Below are positions 1 through 6,568 of a DNA stretch of 6,730 bases, piece after piece. The DNA is taken from assembly GCA_030625925.1 (NCBI GenBank), contig DAOUPY010000085.1:1-6730 (forward strand), written 5' to 3'. Source of the DNA: Fusobacteriaceae bacterium. GTDB lineage: Bacteria > Fusobacteriota > Fusobacteriia > Fusobacteriales > Fusobacteriaceae. The number at the start of each line of letters is the position of its first letter. Within the stretch, counting starts at the first letter, position 1. Both the position numbers and the translations under genes were made by a program. Below the pieces are notes generated by a model that was not told the DNA's origin, did not search any database, and was given only the letters and a program-made list of their open reading frames with translations.

Positions 1-1415
1 CTACTAAAATAGGGGTATCTTTTAAAAATACTGCCGCTATAAAGTTTATCTACCAGTTTTTTTGTCTCTATATCCCCGTAGAACAATATATATTCCCACT
101 TAGAATAAGTAGTTTTTTCATCCAATACATATTTTTTTATCCCATCACCTGATATAAAATTTTTAAATAGATAGTTCTTTAATATTTCTTCCATAGAAAG
201 ATGTCTTTTCTCCCCAGTCATCCCTCCATACAACTTTAAAAGATTATAGGTATAATAATAAACCTTAAACTCATAACCCTTCTCTAATATGTTTTTTTTA
301 TTGAGATCTTGTTTTACGCTTCTCACTATCTTATCAATTTTCTTTTGAATTTTTTCTTTATTTTCATTATAAAATTTGGTGTCGTTAGATTCTTTTAGAT
401 AGATCAAATATACATATGCTTCCTGAACCTCTTCAAGAGTCAATTTAGATCTATTAATATAAGACAACTCCTCTTCCCTCTCGATTCCCCTTATTAAAAT
501 TTTCTTAGCATCATCAAGATATCCGTATTTTATAAATGTTATGGCTGTGTAAAGTACATCTTTTGTTTTGGATGTCTCCCTTAAACCTATGTTGGTATAG
601 TAGTCGAATCCATTGGTAGATGTTTTCAGGTAGATCAAGAACCTCTCCATGATCTTTTGGGTTGTATTATCAACCCTTGAAGGTATCGGTTTCAACCATC
701 CCTTCCAATACGTTTTTTCTAAAGATAATAACCTTTTAGAACTTTCAAAAGATAAAAAATCAGGTTCTGCTCCATATCTAATTTGAACTATATCTGATTT
801 CTCCCTGTCCGATACCCTTACCTTACTAGACATTATCATCCTTTGGTCCTTATATTTTATAGAGTAGTCCTCTATTTTTTTTAATTTAACAACCTCTAAG
901 TCACTGGCTGGAATTATATAGCCCTCCATTGAGTTTTTTAAATTCTTTATATAAATTTTTTCATTATATTTATAATAATCTTTTGTTTTTTTATATTCTA
1001 TTATTCCATTACTATCTGACATATTAAAGAGATATAAAAATTCTAAGGTCTCACCTTTTTTTATTTCATAATTATTTATAATATAAAATGAATTTTTGTC
1101 TATCATAGAAGGAACATAAGTTGTTGTGATTTTCCCATATGGAAAAATTGCAACTGTTTCAAAAATATTAGTTCCAGGGATAAATCCTTTAGAAACTATA
1201 TAGTCCGATAAAAGGTAATGCTCTCCTTTGTAATATACTCCAAGTTCTATACTATCAATATCTACTTTATTAGTTCCCATATCTCCATTAAGTCTAGTTA
1301 CTTTGTTATATTTCTCATTGTATTTAAAACTTAACTCTCCATTGGAAGTTATGAATTCACTGCTCGAAAAAAGGAGGGTTTTTAAAACGAAAAAAAGTAA
1401 TATAGTTTTTTTCAT
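1..1415 (-). CDS. Secreted protein of unknown function, possible six-hairpin (GH15-like) fold; 3' end outside the window
   Basis: The frame stays open for 471 codons from an ATG at 1415 to the left edge, with no stop, so the C-terminus is missing. The start is supported by a strong Shine-Dalgarno (AGGAGGGG, about 4 nt before the ATG) and lies 19 nt after the mreB stop, implying co-transcription. Residues 1-19 (MKKTILLFFVLKTLLFSSS) form a Sec-type signal peptide without a lipobox cysteine, so the product is probably periplasmic or exported. Residues 20-230 look beta-rich. Y236-W-K-G-W-L241 marks a change to a helix-rich part (250-470) with a stretch near 285-312 (KTKDVLYTAITFIKYGYLDD). A beta domain followed by helical hairpins after a W-rich linker resembles the layout of GH15 glucoamylase-like proteins; this is inference. 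I cannot point to the catalytic glutamates, and one may lie beyond the edge. It could equally be a non-enzymatic envelope protein. That it is a real gene is nearly certain; its function is not known. Confidence 0.9.
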   Translation of the reverse strand, partial: MKKTILLFFVLKTLLFSSSEFITSNGELSFKYNEKYNKVTRLNGDMGTNKVDIDSIELGVYYKGEHYLLSDYIVSKGFIPGTNIFETVAIFPYGKITTTYVPSMIDKNSFYIINNYEIKKGETLEFLYLFNMSDSNGIIEYKKTKDYYKYNEKIYIKNLKNSMEGYIIPASDLEVVKLKKIEDYSIKYKDQRMIMSSKVRVSDREKSDIVQIRYGAEPDFLSFESSKRLLSLEKTYWKGWLKPIPSRVDNTTQKIMERFLIYLKTSTNGFDYYTNIGLRETSKTKDVLYTAITFIKYGYLDDAKKILIRGIEREEELSYINRSKLTLEEVQEAYVYLIYLKESNDTKFYNENKEKIQKKIDKIVRSVKQDLNKKNILEKGYEFKVYYYTYNLLKLYGGMTGEKRHLSMEEILKNYLFKNFISGDGIKKYVLDEKTTYSKWEYILFYGDIETKKLVDKLYSGSIFKRYPYFS

Positions 1416-1434
1416 CTGTCCCCTCCTCTTTCAC

Positions 1435-2490
1435 TTAATAATCTTTCTCTGGAGATATTAAAACACTTTTATATTCATCAAAATTTTGTAACAACACCTC
1501 TATTCCATTCACTACACAATTTAACGGATTTTCAGAAGGTTGAACCTCTAATTGGATACTCTCCGCTATCTTTTGATCTAAACCTCTAATTCCTGCTCCT
1601 CCACCAGTCAATATCACTCCCTTCCTTTTAATATCAGCTGATAGCTCCGGTGGTGTTTTTTCTAACACTAGCTTTATCTCTTCAACTATCTTCTTTATCA
1701 GAGGCATTATGGCCTCTTGTATCTCAAGTGAAGATATAGTCACGTTTTTAGGCAATCCATTTAAAATATTTCTCCCACTTATTTCATAAGTTATCTCTTC
1801 GTCCCCTGCCAATGCAGTGGCTATATTTACCTTTATATCTTCTGCTGTTTTCTCTCCTATAAGCAGGTCATGTCTCTGTCTTACATACTCTCCTATAGCC
1901 ACATCAAATTTGTCCCCTGCAACCTTCAGTGACGATGTTCTTACTATCCCACCTAATGAAATTACTGCTATCTCAGTAGTTCCTCCACCTATGTCAACTA
2001 TTAAACTTCCTTCAGGATCAAAAATATTCACTCCTACTCCAATGGCTGCTGCCATGGGTTCCTCTATTAAGTAGGCTTCCCTTGCTCCCGCTTCTAACGT
2101 TACATCTATTACTGCTCGTCTTTCTACTTGAGAAACTCCTGCCGGAACACAAATAACCACCCTTGGACTGCTCATAAAAGTTCTTTTGTGAACTCTTTTA
2201 TAAAATTCACGGAGCATCTTTTCTGTTATTTCATAGTCTGCTATTACACCATTTTTTAATGGTCTGATAGCTTCGCAGCTATCAGGAGTTCTTCCTATCA
2301 TTTTCTTTGCTCTTTCCCCTACAGCAATTATATCTTTTGTTCTTGTATTTATAGATACTACTGATGGTTCGTTTAGTACTACCCCTTTATTTTTCACACA
2401 TACCAATGTATTTGCTGTCCCTAAGTCAATTCCTAAGTCCTCTGAAAAAATCCCGAATATATTTTTAGTTAATTTTAACATTTTCAACAT
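1435..2490 (-). CDS. mreB: Rod-shape-determining protein MreB (bacterial actin)
   Basis: MreB is a cytoplasmic actin homologue that polymerises on the inner membrane and directs the elongation (Rod) complex that inserts peptidoglycan along the cell side wall. The 351-residue length is typical. The actin-fold nucleotide site is complete: phosphate-1 loop DLGTANT (22-28), the VCVPAG-SQVERRA-type segment at about 112-126 (here ICVPAGVSQVERRA), EEPMAAAIG (143-151), phosphate-2 loop DIGGGTTE (166-173), and adenosine loop TGGGAGIRGLD (295-305). The N-terminus (MLKMLKLTKNIFGIF) is a short basic/hydrophobic stretch suited to membrane contact. The ATG at 2490 is preferred over Met4 because AGGAGG sits 5 nt upstream; that Shine-Dalgarno overlaps the maf stop codon, which suggests translational coupling. 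The gene follows maf by 9 nt. The next gene downstream is not mreC, unlike the common mreBCD order. Identification is firm; a paralogue such as Mbl is possible, but mreB is the safer name. Confidence 0.97.
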   Translation of the reverse strand: MLKMLKLTKNIFGIFSEDLGIDLGTANTLVCVKNKGVVLNEPSVVSINTRTKDIIAVGERAKKMIGRTPDSCEAIRPLKNGVIADYEITEKMLREFYKRVHKRTFMSSPRVVICVPAGVSQVERRAVIDVTLEAGAREAYLIEEPMAAAIGVGVNIFDPEGSLIVDIGGGTTEIAVISLGGIVRTSSLKVAGDKFDVAIGEYVRQRHDLLIGEKTAEDIKVNIATALAGDEEITYEISGRNILNGLPKNVTISSLEIQEAIMPLIKKIVEEIKLVLEKTPPELSADIKRKGVILTGGGAGIRGLDQKIAESIQLEVQPSENPLNCVVNGIEVLLQNFDEYKSVLISPEKDY

Positions 2491-2499
2491 CTGATCCTC

Positions 2500-3084
2500 C
2501 TACAATTCTATTATGTTTTGTATTTTTATTCCGTATTTTTTTAGATCATCTACAAATTTTGAGATTGGAAATCCCATGACATTATAAAATTCACCCTCTA
2601 TCTTGTCAATTAATATCCCTGCCCCTACACCTTGTATTCCATAAGATCCTGCCTTATCCATTGGTTCTCCTGTTTCTATATACCAATTTATCTCCGATTC
2701 CGTTATCTTTTTAAATTTTACAATAGTCTTATCATAACTAGAAACAAAAATTCCCTTACTTTTATTTATCAAAGAGTAAGCCGTTATCACTTCATGAGTT
2801 CTTCCAGAAAGGCTGGTAAGTGTTGCAAAGGCTTCCTGACAATCCTTCGGTTTCCCCAAGATTTTATTATCTAAAATCACTACAGTATCTGCCGATAACA
2901 CAAATTCATCAGGGTAGATCTTTGCTACTTCTACTCCTTTTTTTACCGCTATATCCATTACTTGTTCAACTAGATCCTCTTTGTCACTTATTTCTTCTAT
3001 TTCAGAAGCGACTACTTCTATCTTTTTAATTCCAAAATTATTTAAAATTTCATATCTCCTGGGAGATTTAGAAGCTAATATCAT
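2500..3084 (-). CDS. maf: Maf-family nucleoside triphosphate pyrophosphatase, probable dTTP/UTP type (MafA/YhdE-like)
   Basis: Maf proteins hydrolyse nucleoside triphosphates to the monophosphate plus pyrophosphate, cleaning the pool of damaged or modified nucleotides. Overproduction in Bacillus blocks septum formation. The 194 residues match the family size. Visible signatures: N-terminal ASKSPRR (4-10), SADTVV with D66 as the expected catalytic/metal aspartate (64-69), LGKP (76-79), SGRTHEV (93-99), DKAGSYGIQG (143-152) and GFP (171-173). The DKAG-YGIQG segment is the form found in the dTTP/UTP-specific MafA (YhdE) group, whereas the m7GTP-type YceF group has a different sequence there; substrate assignment is inferred from this alone. 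The ATG at 3084 is preceded by AGAGGTG with a 5-nt gap. It starts 2 nt after the stop of the upstream membrane protein and ends 9 nt before mreB, so the three are very likely one transcript. maf next to mre genes is a common arrangement in bacteria. Confidence 0.96.
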   Translation of the reverse strand: MILASKSPRRYEILNNFGIKKIEVVASEIEEISDKEDLVEQVMDIAVKKGVEVAKIYPDEFVLSADTVVILDNKILGKPKDCQEAFATLTSLSGRTHEVITAYSLINKSKGIFVSSYDKTIVKFKKITESEINWYIETGEPMDKAGSYGIQGVGAGILIDKIEGEFYNVMGFPISKFVDDLKKYGIKIQNIIEL

Positions 3085-3086
3085 TT

Positions 3087-3953
3087 TTACACCTCTTTTG
3101 TTTTAAATTTTAAGTGTAACTGTCCTTCAGTCACCTCATCTATTTTATCTTCCTTATTCTCTTTATTTTGTTTTTCTTCTTCTATTTTCTTTCCACCTGC
3201 TAGATCTATACCGCTGATATTCAATTGTTTTCCCATAGATGTTTTTTTATTTTTTTCCATCTTATTTTTCAACTCTAAAATTCTTTCTTGCCTTTGTTTT
3301 TCTCTTACTTTTTCAATTATAGCTTGTTTTTCCCTCTCAATTCTTTCTCGCTTTTCTTTTTCTAAAATTTGTTTTTTTATTTTATTTTCTTCTTTTATCA
3401 AACTTCTTATTTTTTTTCGTTTCTCACGATTTTCCTTCAGATAATATTTAAGTATTCCTCTGACCATATTTCCTATTATTTTTCCAAAGAGTATGAAAGA
3501 GGAAAAGAATAGTATTACCCCTGTAACTGCAATATTAATATTAACAGGCACCAAAAAATAAAATTTATAGAGGATCATAGTGATTAACATCCCTAAGTTT
3601 TTACGGACATAAAGATAAATAAATATATTTTTCTCTAGATCATCTTTTTCTAACTCAGTCACATTAAATAATAATTGAAGGTTACTCAAGCATACAAGTA
3701 AAATCAAGAAAAAATTAAGCCTCATTAAAAAGACTGTTTTTCTATTTAAATCTAATATAAAATCAGAAAAAACATTCAATATTAAGTATGGAATCAAAAG
3801 ACTTTTAAAGCCTCCTAAGACCTCTTCTATACACTCATAAGTTCCGCTAAAATATAGTTTTTTTCCATCTGCAATATAAATATATATCAAGAATACTATT
3901 AAAATAATTTTTAATAAAATAAAAAATTTCCTCTTCTTATTCAAATCGACCAT
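3087..3953 (-). CDS. Membrane protein with N-terminal helices and a charged coiled-coil tail; resembles an FtsK 4TM domain without the motor
   Basis: I do not recognise a named family. Hydrophobic segments are seen at about 10-28, 48-67, 73-97, 119-137 and 139-158; the last two are close together. Basic residues follow (165-185), then a long Lys/Glu/Arg-rich helix (about 168-238) with strong coiled-coil character, and an acidic/basic disordered tail to residue 288. The hydrophobic block ending near 160 (…AVTGVILFFSSFILFGKII) followed by a basic helix is laid out like the membrane domain of FtsK/SpoIIIE, but no Walker A, Walker B or winged-helix gamma domain follows, so it cannot be a DNA translocase. 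The link to FtsK is inference. It is the first gene of the operon with maf and mreB (2-nt gap to maf), which points to a job in division or envelope growth. The ATG at 3953 has only a weak Shine-Dalgarno; a TTG start at 3944 is an alternative. A promoter lies just upstream. Confidence 0.9.
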   Translation of the reverse strand: MVDLNKKRKFFILLKIILIVFLIYIYIADGKKLYFSGTYECIEEVLGGFKSLLIPYLILNVFSDFILDLNRKTVFLMRLNFFLILLVCLSNLQLLFNVTELEKDDLEKNIFIYLYVRKNLGMLITMILYKFYFLVPVNINIAVTGVILFFSSFILFGKIIGNMVRGILKYYLKENREKRKKIRSLIKEENKIKKQILEKEKRERIEREKQAIIEKVREKQRQERILELKNKMEKNKKTSMGKQLNISGIDLAGGKKIEEEKQNKENKEDKIDEVTEGQLHLKFKTKEV

Positions 3954-3956
3954 CCT
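3942..3956 (-). promoter_or_regulatory. Shine-Dalgarno that may set an alternative TTG start for the membrane protein
   Basis: On the minus strand AGGATGG (3956-3950) contains the annotated ATG and lies 5 nt before an in-frame TTG (3944-3942). It matches AGGAGG with one mismatch at good spacing, while the annotated ATG has only GGAT about 8-11 nt upstream. If the TTG is used, the protein begins at residue 4 (Leu4 read as Met) and nothing functional is lost. Moderate to low confidence. Confidence 0.4.
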
Positions 3957-4087
3957 ATCTATCCAAAAATCGAACTTTTATTGTAATTTTATCACATGAG
4001 GTAGCAAAATACAAGTTTAGAACATCCAAATATCCAGTAAATACACCAGTAATATACATAATTATCCTACTTAAATTCATTTGGAGT
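3954..4087. other. Intergenic spacer between the PLD gene and the maf-mreB operon
   Basis: The 134-nt gap is the only long break inside the minus-strand series other than the one after folE. It holds the promoter at 3986-4014 and, nearer the PLD gene, two adjacent imperfect 12-nt units sharing CCAGTAA (4031-4042 and 4043-4054, plus strand). I see no convincing hairpin with a T run after the PLD stop, so read-through from the upper unit into the maf-mreB operon is possible. No open reading frame of substance is present. Confidence 0.6.
3986..4014 (-). promoter_or_regulatory. Probable sigma70-type promoter of the membrane protein-maf-mreB operon
   Basis: On the minus strand TTGTAT (4014-4009) is separated by exactly 17 nt from TAAAAT (3991-3986). 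Each box has four to five matches to TTGACA and TATAAT. Predicted initiation near 3979 leaves a leader of about 25 nt before the ATG at 3953. Called from sequence match and position only; AT-rich DNA gives chance matches, but the spacing and placement are good. Confidence 0.6.
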
Positions 4088-5470
4088 TCAATAAGTTGAA
4101 AACCCACTTATATTTTGAATATCATATAAAAATTTATTACTTAGGTACCCATCTTCTAATTTTTCTTTTTCTATGGTATAGGTGTCTTCATCGTCATTCC
4201 ACAACATATCAAAATATTGTTCTATGTCTACAGCTAATTTAGAATCTAAAGGAGCTACCACCCTTATATTGGTGTCCAGAGTATAATCTCTAATATTTCT
4301 TTTGGTTAAATTTGCTGATCCTCCATTTATTATCACCTCATCAAAAGTTTTTATAACTATCAACTTAGTGTGATATTGTTCTCCTGAAGACCTATACCAT
4401 CTCACCTCTATCCTACCTTTACTTTTATCTATTAATTTTTTGGCTGTCACCCTATTGGGTATCCCTGTTTTCTTCATCCCAAATGCCTCATTATTTTCAT
4501 CTAATATTAATCTTACTCTGACACCTCTTTTGGCTGCAGCAACTAGTTTTTTCACAATCACTGTATCACCCAGGTAAAACATACCTATGTAAATTTCATC
4601 TCCATTTTGACTGTCGTCTATATCACTGTCTAAAGCTTTGCCTATCTTCCCCTCGGTGAGTAACTGTATCTTATATTCCCCTTCATTAGCAAATTCAACT
4701 GCAGGCAGTTTCATTTCAATTGCCGATAATTCTCCTACAGCTTTTTCCGATTCTACCACTGAATTTATTATCCCTCCATGAAATTTAAAACCTATATTTG
4801 AATGATATCCACTGGCACTGTGCGGGTTAGCCGAAGTTATCAAAGCTTCTTTTTCAGTAACCAATACCTTTCTATGGTTCCCCTTTAAGTTGATCAATTT
4901 CAAATATGATCTTATAGTTACTTTAGGAGCTTCCGGGCTAAATGGGTTTGGCAGCCATCCATGTTCTCCTGTTCCAAACCAACTAAAAAAATATTTCCAA
5001 AATGTAGAATAAAATCTATTTGCTCCATTGGTTTCTGTAAGATCGGTTAAAATGACTGTAATTCCATTTTTTTCTAACTCCTCCAGCTCCTTTGTGTTAT
5101 AAACACCATAAAAAGTATTTATTTCGTCCGTTATAAAATATATTTTTATGTCTTTATCTTCCCTTTTTTTCTTTATCAAAGCTTTTTTTACCCCTGAAGA
5201 TACTTTGGGAAAATTAAATTCACTGGCATTATATAAATTATTAAACAAAAATACATCCATAACTATAAATTCTTCAGCATTCTCTATTATTTTTTCCATC
5301 TGATTAAATATTCTATGTTCTGTATAAATAATATCGTTTTTTTTATAGGTTAAGTCATAATAAAATTCCACGTTATCTGTCTGATACGTCTGGCTTTCCA
5401 TAGATATATTTGGCGGGAGGCTGCTGCATCCGCAGAGAATTAAGAGAGATAAAATTATAATTCTTTTCAT
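4088..5470 (-). CDS. Phospholipase D-like lipoprotein with two HKD-type half sites
   Basis: PLD-superfamily enzymes cleave or transfer phosphodiester bonds, usually of phospholipids, using two His/Lys half sites that form one active centre. I start the gene at the ATG at 5470 (460 aa), 8 codons inside the longest frame: AGGAGGG lies 7 nt upstream, the ATG overlaps the hydrolase stop as ATGA, and the product then begins with a clean lipoprotein signal (MKRIIILSLLILCGC; lipobox L12-C-G-C15). Ser16 at +2 would favour outer-membrane sorting by the E. coli rule. First half site: N-H199-R-K201 with E206 in the usual Asp place, then TSANPH (212-217). Second: H367-T-K369 with K374 in the Asp place, then GGSANLT (383-389). 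Thus His and Lys are kept in both halves, but neither has the canonical Asp. An aromatic W/F-rich stretch at 153-172 may touch membrane. It is translationally coupled to the hydrolase. Cardiolipin synthase-like transfer or a nuclease role are alternatives; the substrate is unknown. Confidence 0.93.
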   Translation of the reverse strand: MKRIIILSLLILCGCSSLPPNISMESQTYQTDNVEFYYDLTYKKNDIIYTEHRIFNQMEKIIENAEEFIVMDVFLFNNLYNASEFNFPKVSSGVKKALIKKKREDKDIKIYFITDEINTFYGVYNTKELEELEKNGITVILTDLTETNGANRFYSTFWKYFFSWFGTGEHGWLPNPFSPEAPKVTIRSYLKLINLKGNHRKVLVTEKEALITSANPHSASGYHSNIGFKFHGGIINSVVESEKAVGELSAIEMKLPAVEFANEGEYKIQLLTEGKIGKALDSDIDDSQNGDEIYIGMFYLGDTVIVKKLVAAAKRGVRVRLILDENNEAFGMKKTGIPNRVTAKKLIDKSKGRIEVRWYRSSGEQYHTKLIVIKTFDEVIINGGSANLTKRNIRDYTLDTNIRVVAPLDSKLAVDIEQYFDMLWNDDEDTYTIEKEKLEDGYLSNKFLYDIQNISGFSTY

Positions 5471-6333
5471 TTTTTTGCCCTCCTGTTTAACCATGTCAAA
5501 AGATCACTATAGACCTCCTGTCTGTTTACCTCATTTAACATCTCATGACGTCCTTTTGCATACAATTTCAATGTAAGGTCTCTATATCCAATTTTTTTAT
5601 AAAATTCATATAATTTTTTCGTATCATACCCATAGCCTCCCACAGGATCATCTGAACCAGAAAATATATAGACAGGAGTTTTTATATAATTTTTCCTGTC
5701 TCCTATTTTCAACGTTTCTTTTATGAGATAAAATAAACCTTGAAAATAACTTGTATAGGGAACAGATCCACAGAGGTTATCATTTTCATATTCTTCCACC
5801 CTTGCTTTATCTCTAGACAACCATCTAAACTTCTGATTCCCTGAAAACTTCAAATTATTCCTGCCAAATAATAATTTATTTAATATAAGACTTCTTTTAT
5901 TTCCAAATAATAACAGCAATTTAGATAAAAAATACCCAAATTTTATTAAAATCCTAGACGGTCTTGCAGATCCTGATAGGATAATTCCATCACTCTTTAC
6001 CCCTCTTTCCAGTAAAATTTGAGCCATAAAAGATCCCATACTATGCCCTAATACGAATAGAGGTCTATCATCTCTAACTTTTTCAATAGAATCCGTAATT
6101 TCTTCCAAGGAACTTTTAAACTCGTCTTTTACCAGTCCCAATTCATCCAATCTTTTTATATTATTTCCATGCCCCACATGGTCTATCATGGCCACCCTGT
6201 ATCCATTATTGTTTAAATAATCAGCCACCCCTTCATACCTTTTTGAATATTCTCCCATACCATGAATTATAAATACTGTCCCCTTTATATGCACAGCTGT
6301 AGGAGGTTTCCATAATCTAATCTGTCTTTCCAT
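5467..6333 (-). CDS. Alpha/beta hydrolase, monoacylglycerol lipase / lysophospholipase-like (Hydrolase_4, S33 type)
   Basis: This is a 288-residue alpha/beta-hydrolase expected to release fatty acids from monoacylglycerols or lysophospholipids in the cytoplasm; no signal peptide is present. Fold landmarks: oxyanion-hole segment HGMGEYSKRY (24-33), DHVGHG (51-56), nucleophile elbow GHSMG with Ser98, acid in GSDDPVG (D229 most likely, D228 possible), and catalytic His in GRHEML (H263). A cap region of roughly 125-205 is rich in Leu/Phe/Lys and could hold an acyl chain. HGxGEhxxRY plus GHSMG plus GSDDPVG is the usual signature of bacterial lysophospholipase/monoglyceride lipases; proline-peptidase and haloperoxidase relatives are less likely, and the true substrate cannot be read from sequence. 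The ATG at 6333 has GGGAGGG 7 nt upstream. It is first in a two-gene unit; its TGA overlaps the PLD start. A perfect TATAAT lies about 33 nt upstream. Confidence 0.93.
   Translation of the reverse strand: MERQIRLWKPPTAVHIKGTVFIIHGMGEYSKRYEGVADYLNNNGYRVAMIDHVGHGNNIKRLDELGLVKDEFKSSLEEITDSIEKVRDDRPLFVLGHSMGSFMAQILLERGVKSDGIILSGSARPSRILIKFGYFLSKLLLLFGNKRSLILNKLLFGRNNLKFSGNQKFRWLSRDKARVEEYENDNLCGSVPYTSYFQGLFYLIKETLKIGDRKNYIKTPVYIFSGSDDPVGGYGYDTKKLYEFYKKIGYRDLTLKLYAKGRHEMLNEVNRQEVYSDLLTWLNRRAKK
5478..5484 (-). promoter_or_regulatory. Ribosome binding site that decides the PLD lipoprotein start
   Basis: AGGAGGG on the minus strand lies inside the end of the hydrolase gene, 7 nt before the ATG at 5470. 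It favours this start over the in-frame ATG at 5494, which would place eight charged or polar residues before the lipoprotein signal peptide. The start and the hydrolase TGA share an ATGA, a common coupling arrangement. Confidence 0.8.
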
Positions 6334-6366
6334 CTGCAGTCCCTCCCATCTTCTATCGTTAACTTA

Positions 6367-6396
6367 ATTATATTGTAATTTTGAGTTTTTTCCTAA
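6367..6396 (-). promoter_or_regulatory. Possible promoter of the hydrolase-PLD unit
   Basis: A perfect TATAAT occurs on the minus strand at 6372-6367, with a poor -35 (TTAGGA, 6396-6391) 18 nt upstream in an A-rich stretch. Initiation near 6360 would leave a leader of about 26 nt that includes the GGGAGGG ribosome site. Such hexamers are common in AT-rich DNA, but position and the terminator upstream support a new transcript starting here. Confidence 0.5.
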
Positions 6397-6415
6397 TTTG
6401 TATCATGTTTTATCG

Positions 6416-6514
6416 ATTTCTTTAAAACATTTATCGGTAACAGCAATGGTTATGATTATTTTCGTAGCAGTTTTTGGATTTGGAAATATAGCCAATAATT
6501 TTATAATTTCTTAG
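6416..6514 (+). pseudogene. Possible remnant of the N-terminus of an APC-family amino-acid permease
   Basis: The plus strand encodes, in one frame ending at TAG 6512-6514, a 32-residue stretch with the segment LSVTAMVMIIFVAVFGFGNI. In amino-acid permeases of the APC superfamily, a Leu-Ser-x…hydrophobic first helix followed by (F/Y)GF(G/A)N(I/T) marks the start of transmembrane helix 1, so this looks like a decayed gene start. The matching continuation of the transporter is missing: the frame stops after NNFIIS, 8 nt before the terminator hairpin. No ribosome site or clear ATG is seen at the expected position (an ATT is at 6416; the in-frame ATG at 6446 falls inside the helix and lacks a Shine-Dalgarno). 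It runs against all other genes here. The family match is from memory of the motif and the stretch is short; a chance hydrophobic frame is the alternative. Confidence 0.4.
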
Positions 6515-6521
6515 ATAATAA

Positions 6522-6555
6522 AAAAAATGAAACCTATCTCTAGATCTCATTTTTT
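6522..6555 (-). terminator. Rho-independent terminator after folE, probably bidirectional
   Basis: On the minus strand, 15 nt (6555-6541) pair with 15 nt (6536-6522), using a few G-U pairs, around a GAGA loop (6540-6537, a GNRA tetraloop). The stem base is A6/T6, so each strand ends in a T run and the structure can stop transcription in either direction. It begins 13 nt after the folE stop. On the plus strand the G-U pairs become A-C mismatches, so the stem is weaker in that direction. Confidence 0.85.
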
Positions 6556-6568
6556 GTTTAATTTTTTC

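Noticed and set aside
1817..2074. Plus-strand open frame of 85 codons inside mreB
   Set aside because: It is antisense to the highly conserved MreB nucleotide-site region, is rich in Ser/Pro as expected from a complement frame, and has no ribosome site.
2632..3029. Two overlapping plus-strand frames (80 and 69 codons) inside maf
   Set aside because: Both are antisense shadows of a conserved gene with Leu/Ser-rich, low-information translations.
3250..3420. T/C-rich low-complexity tract as a possible repeat
   Set aside because: It is explained by the Lys/Glu/Arg-rich coiled-coil codons of the minus-strand membrane protein; no regular period is seen.
4031..4054. Two adjacent imperfect 12-nt repeats sharing CCAGTAA
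   Set aside because: Only seven of twelve positions agree in AT-rich DNA and there are only two copies; not enough for an operator or repeat array.
5471..5494. Upstream ATG at 5494 as the PLD start
   Set aside because: It would put MVKQEGKK before the lipoprotein signal; the ATG at 5470 has the stronger ribosome site, the ATGA overlap and a normal signal peptide.
6381..6406. Plus-strand TTGAGT/TATCAT as a promoter for the permease remnant
   Set aside because: The spacer is 14 nt, too short for a normal sigma70 promoter, and there is no intact gene behind it.
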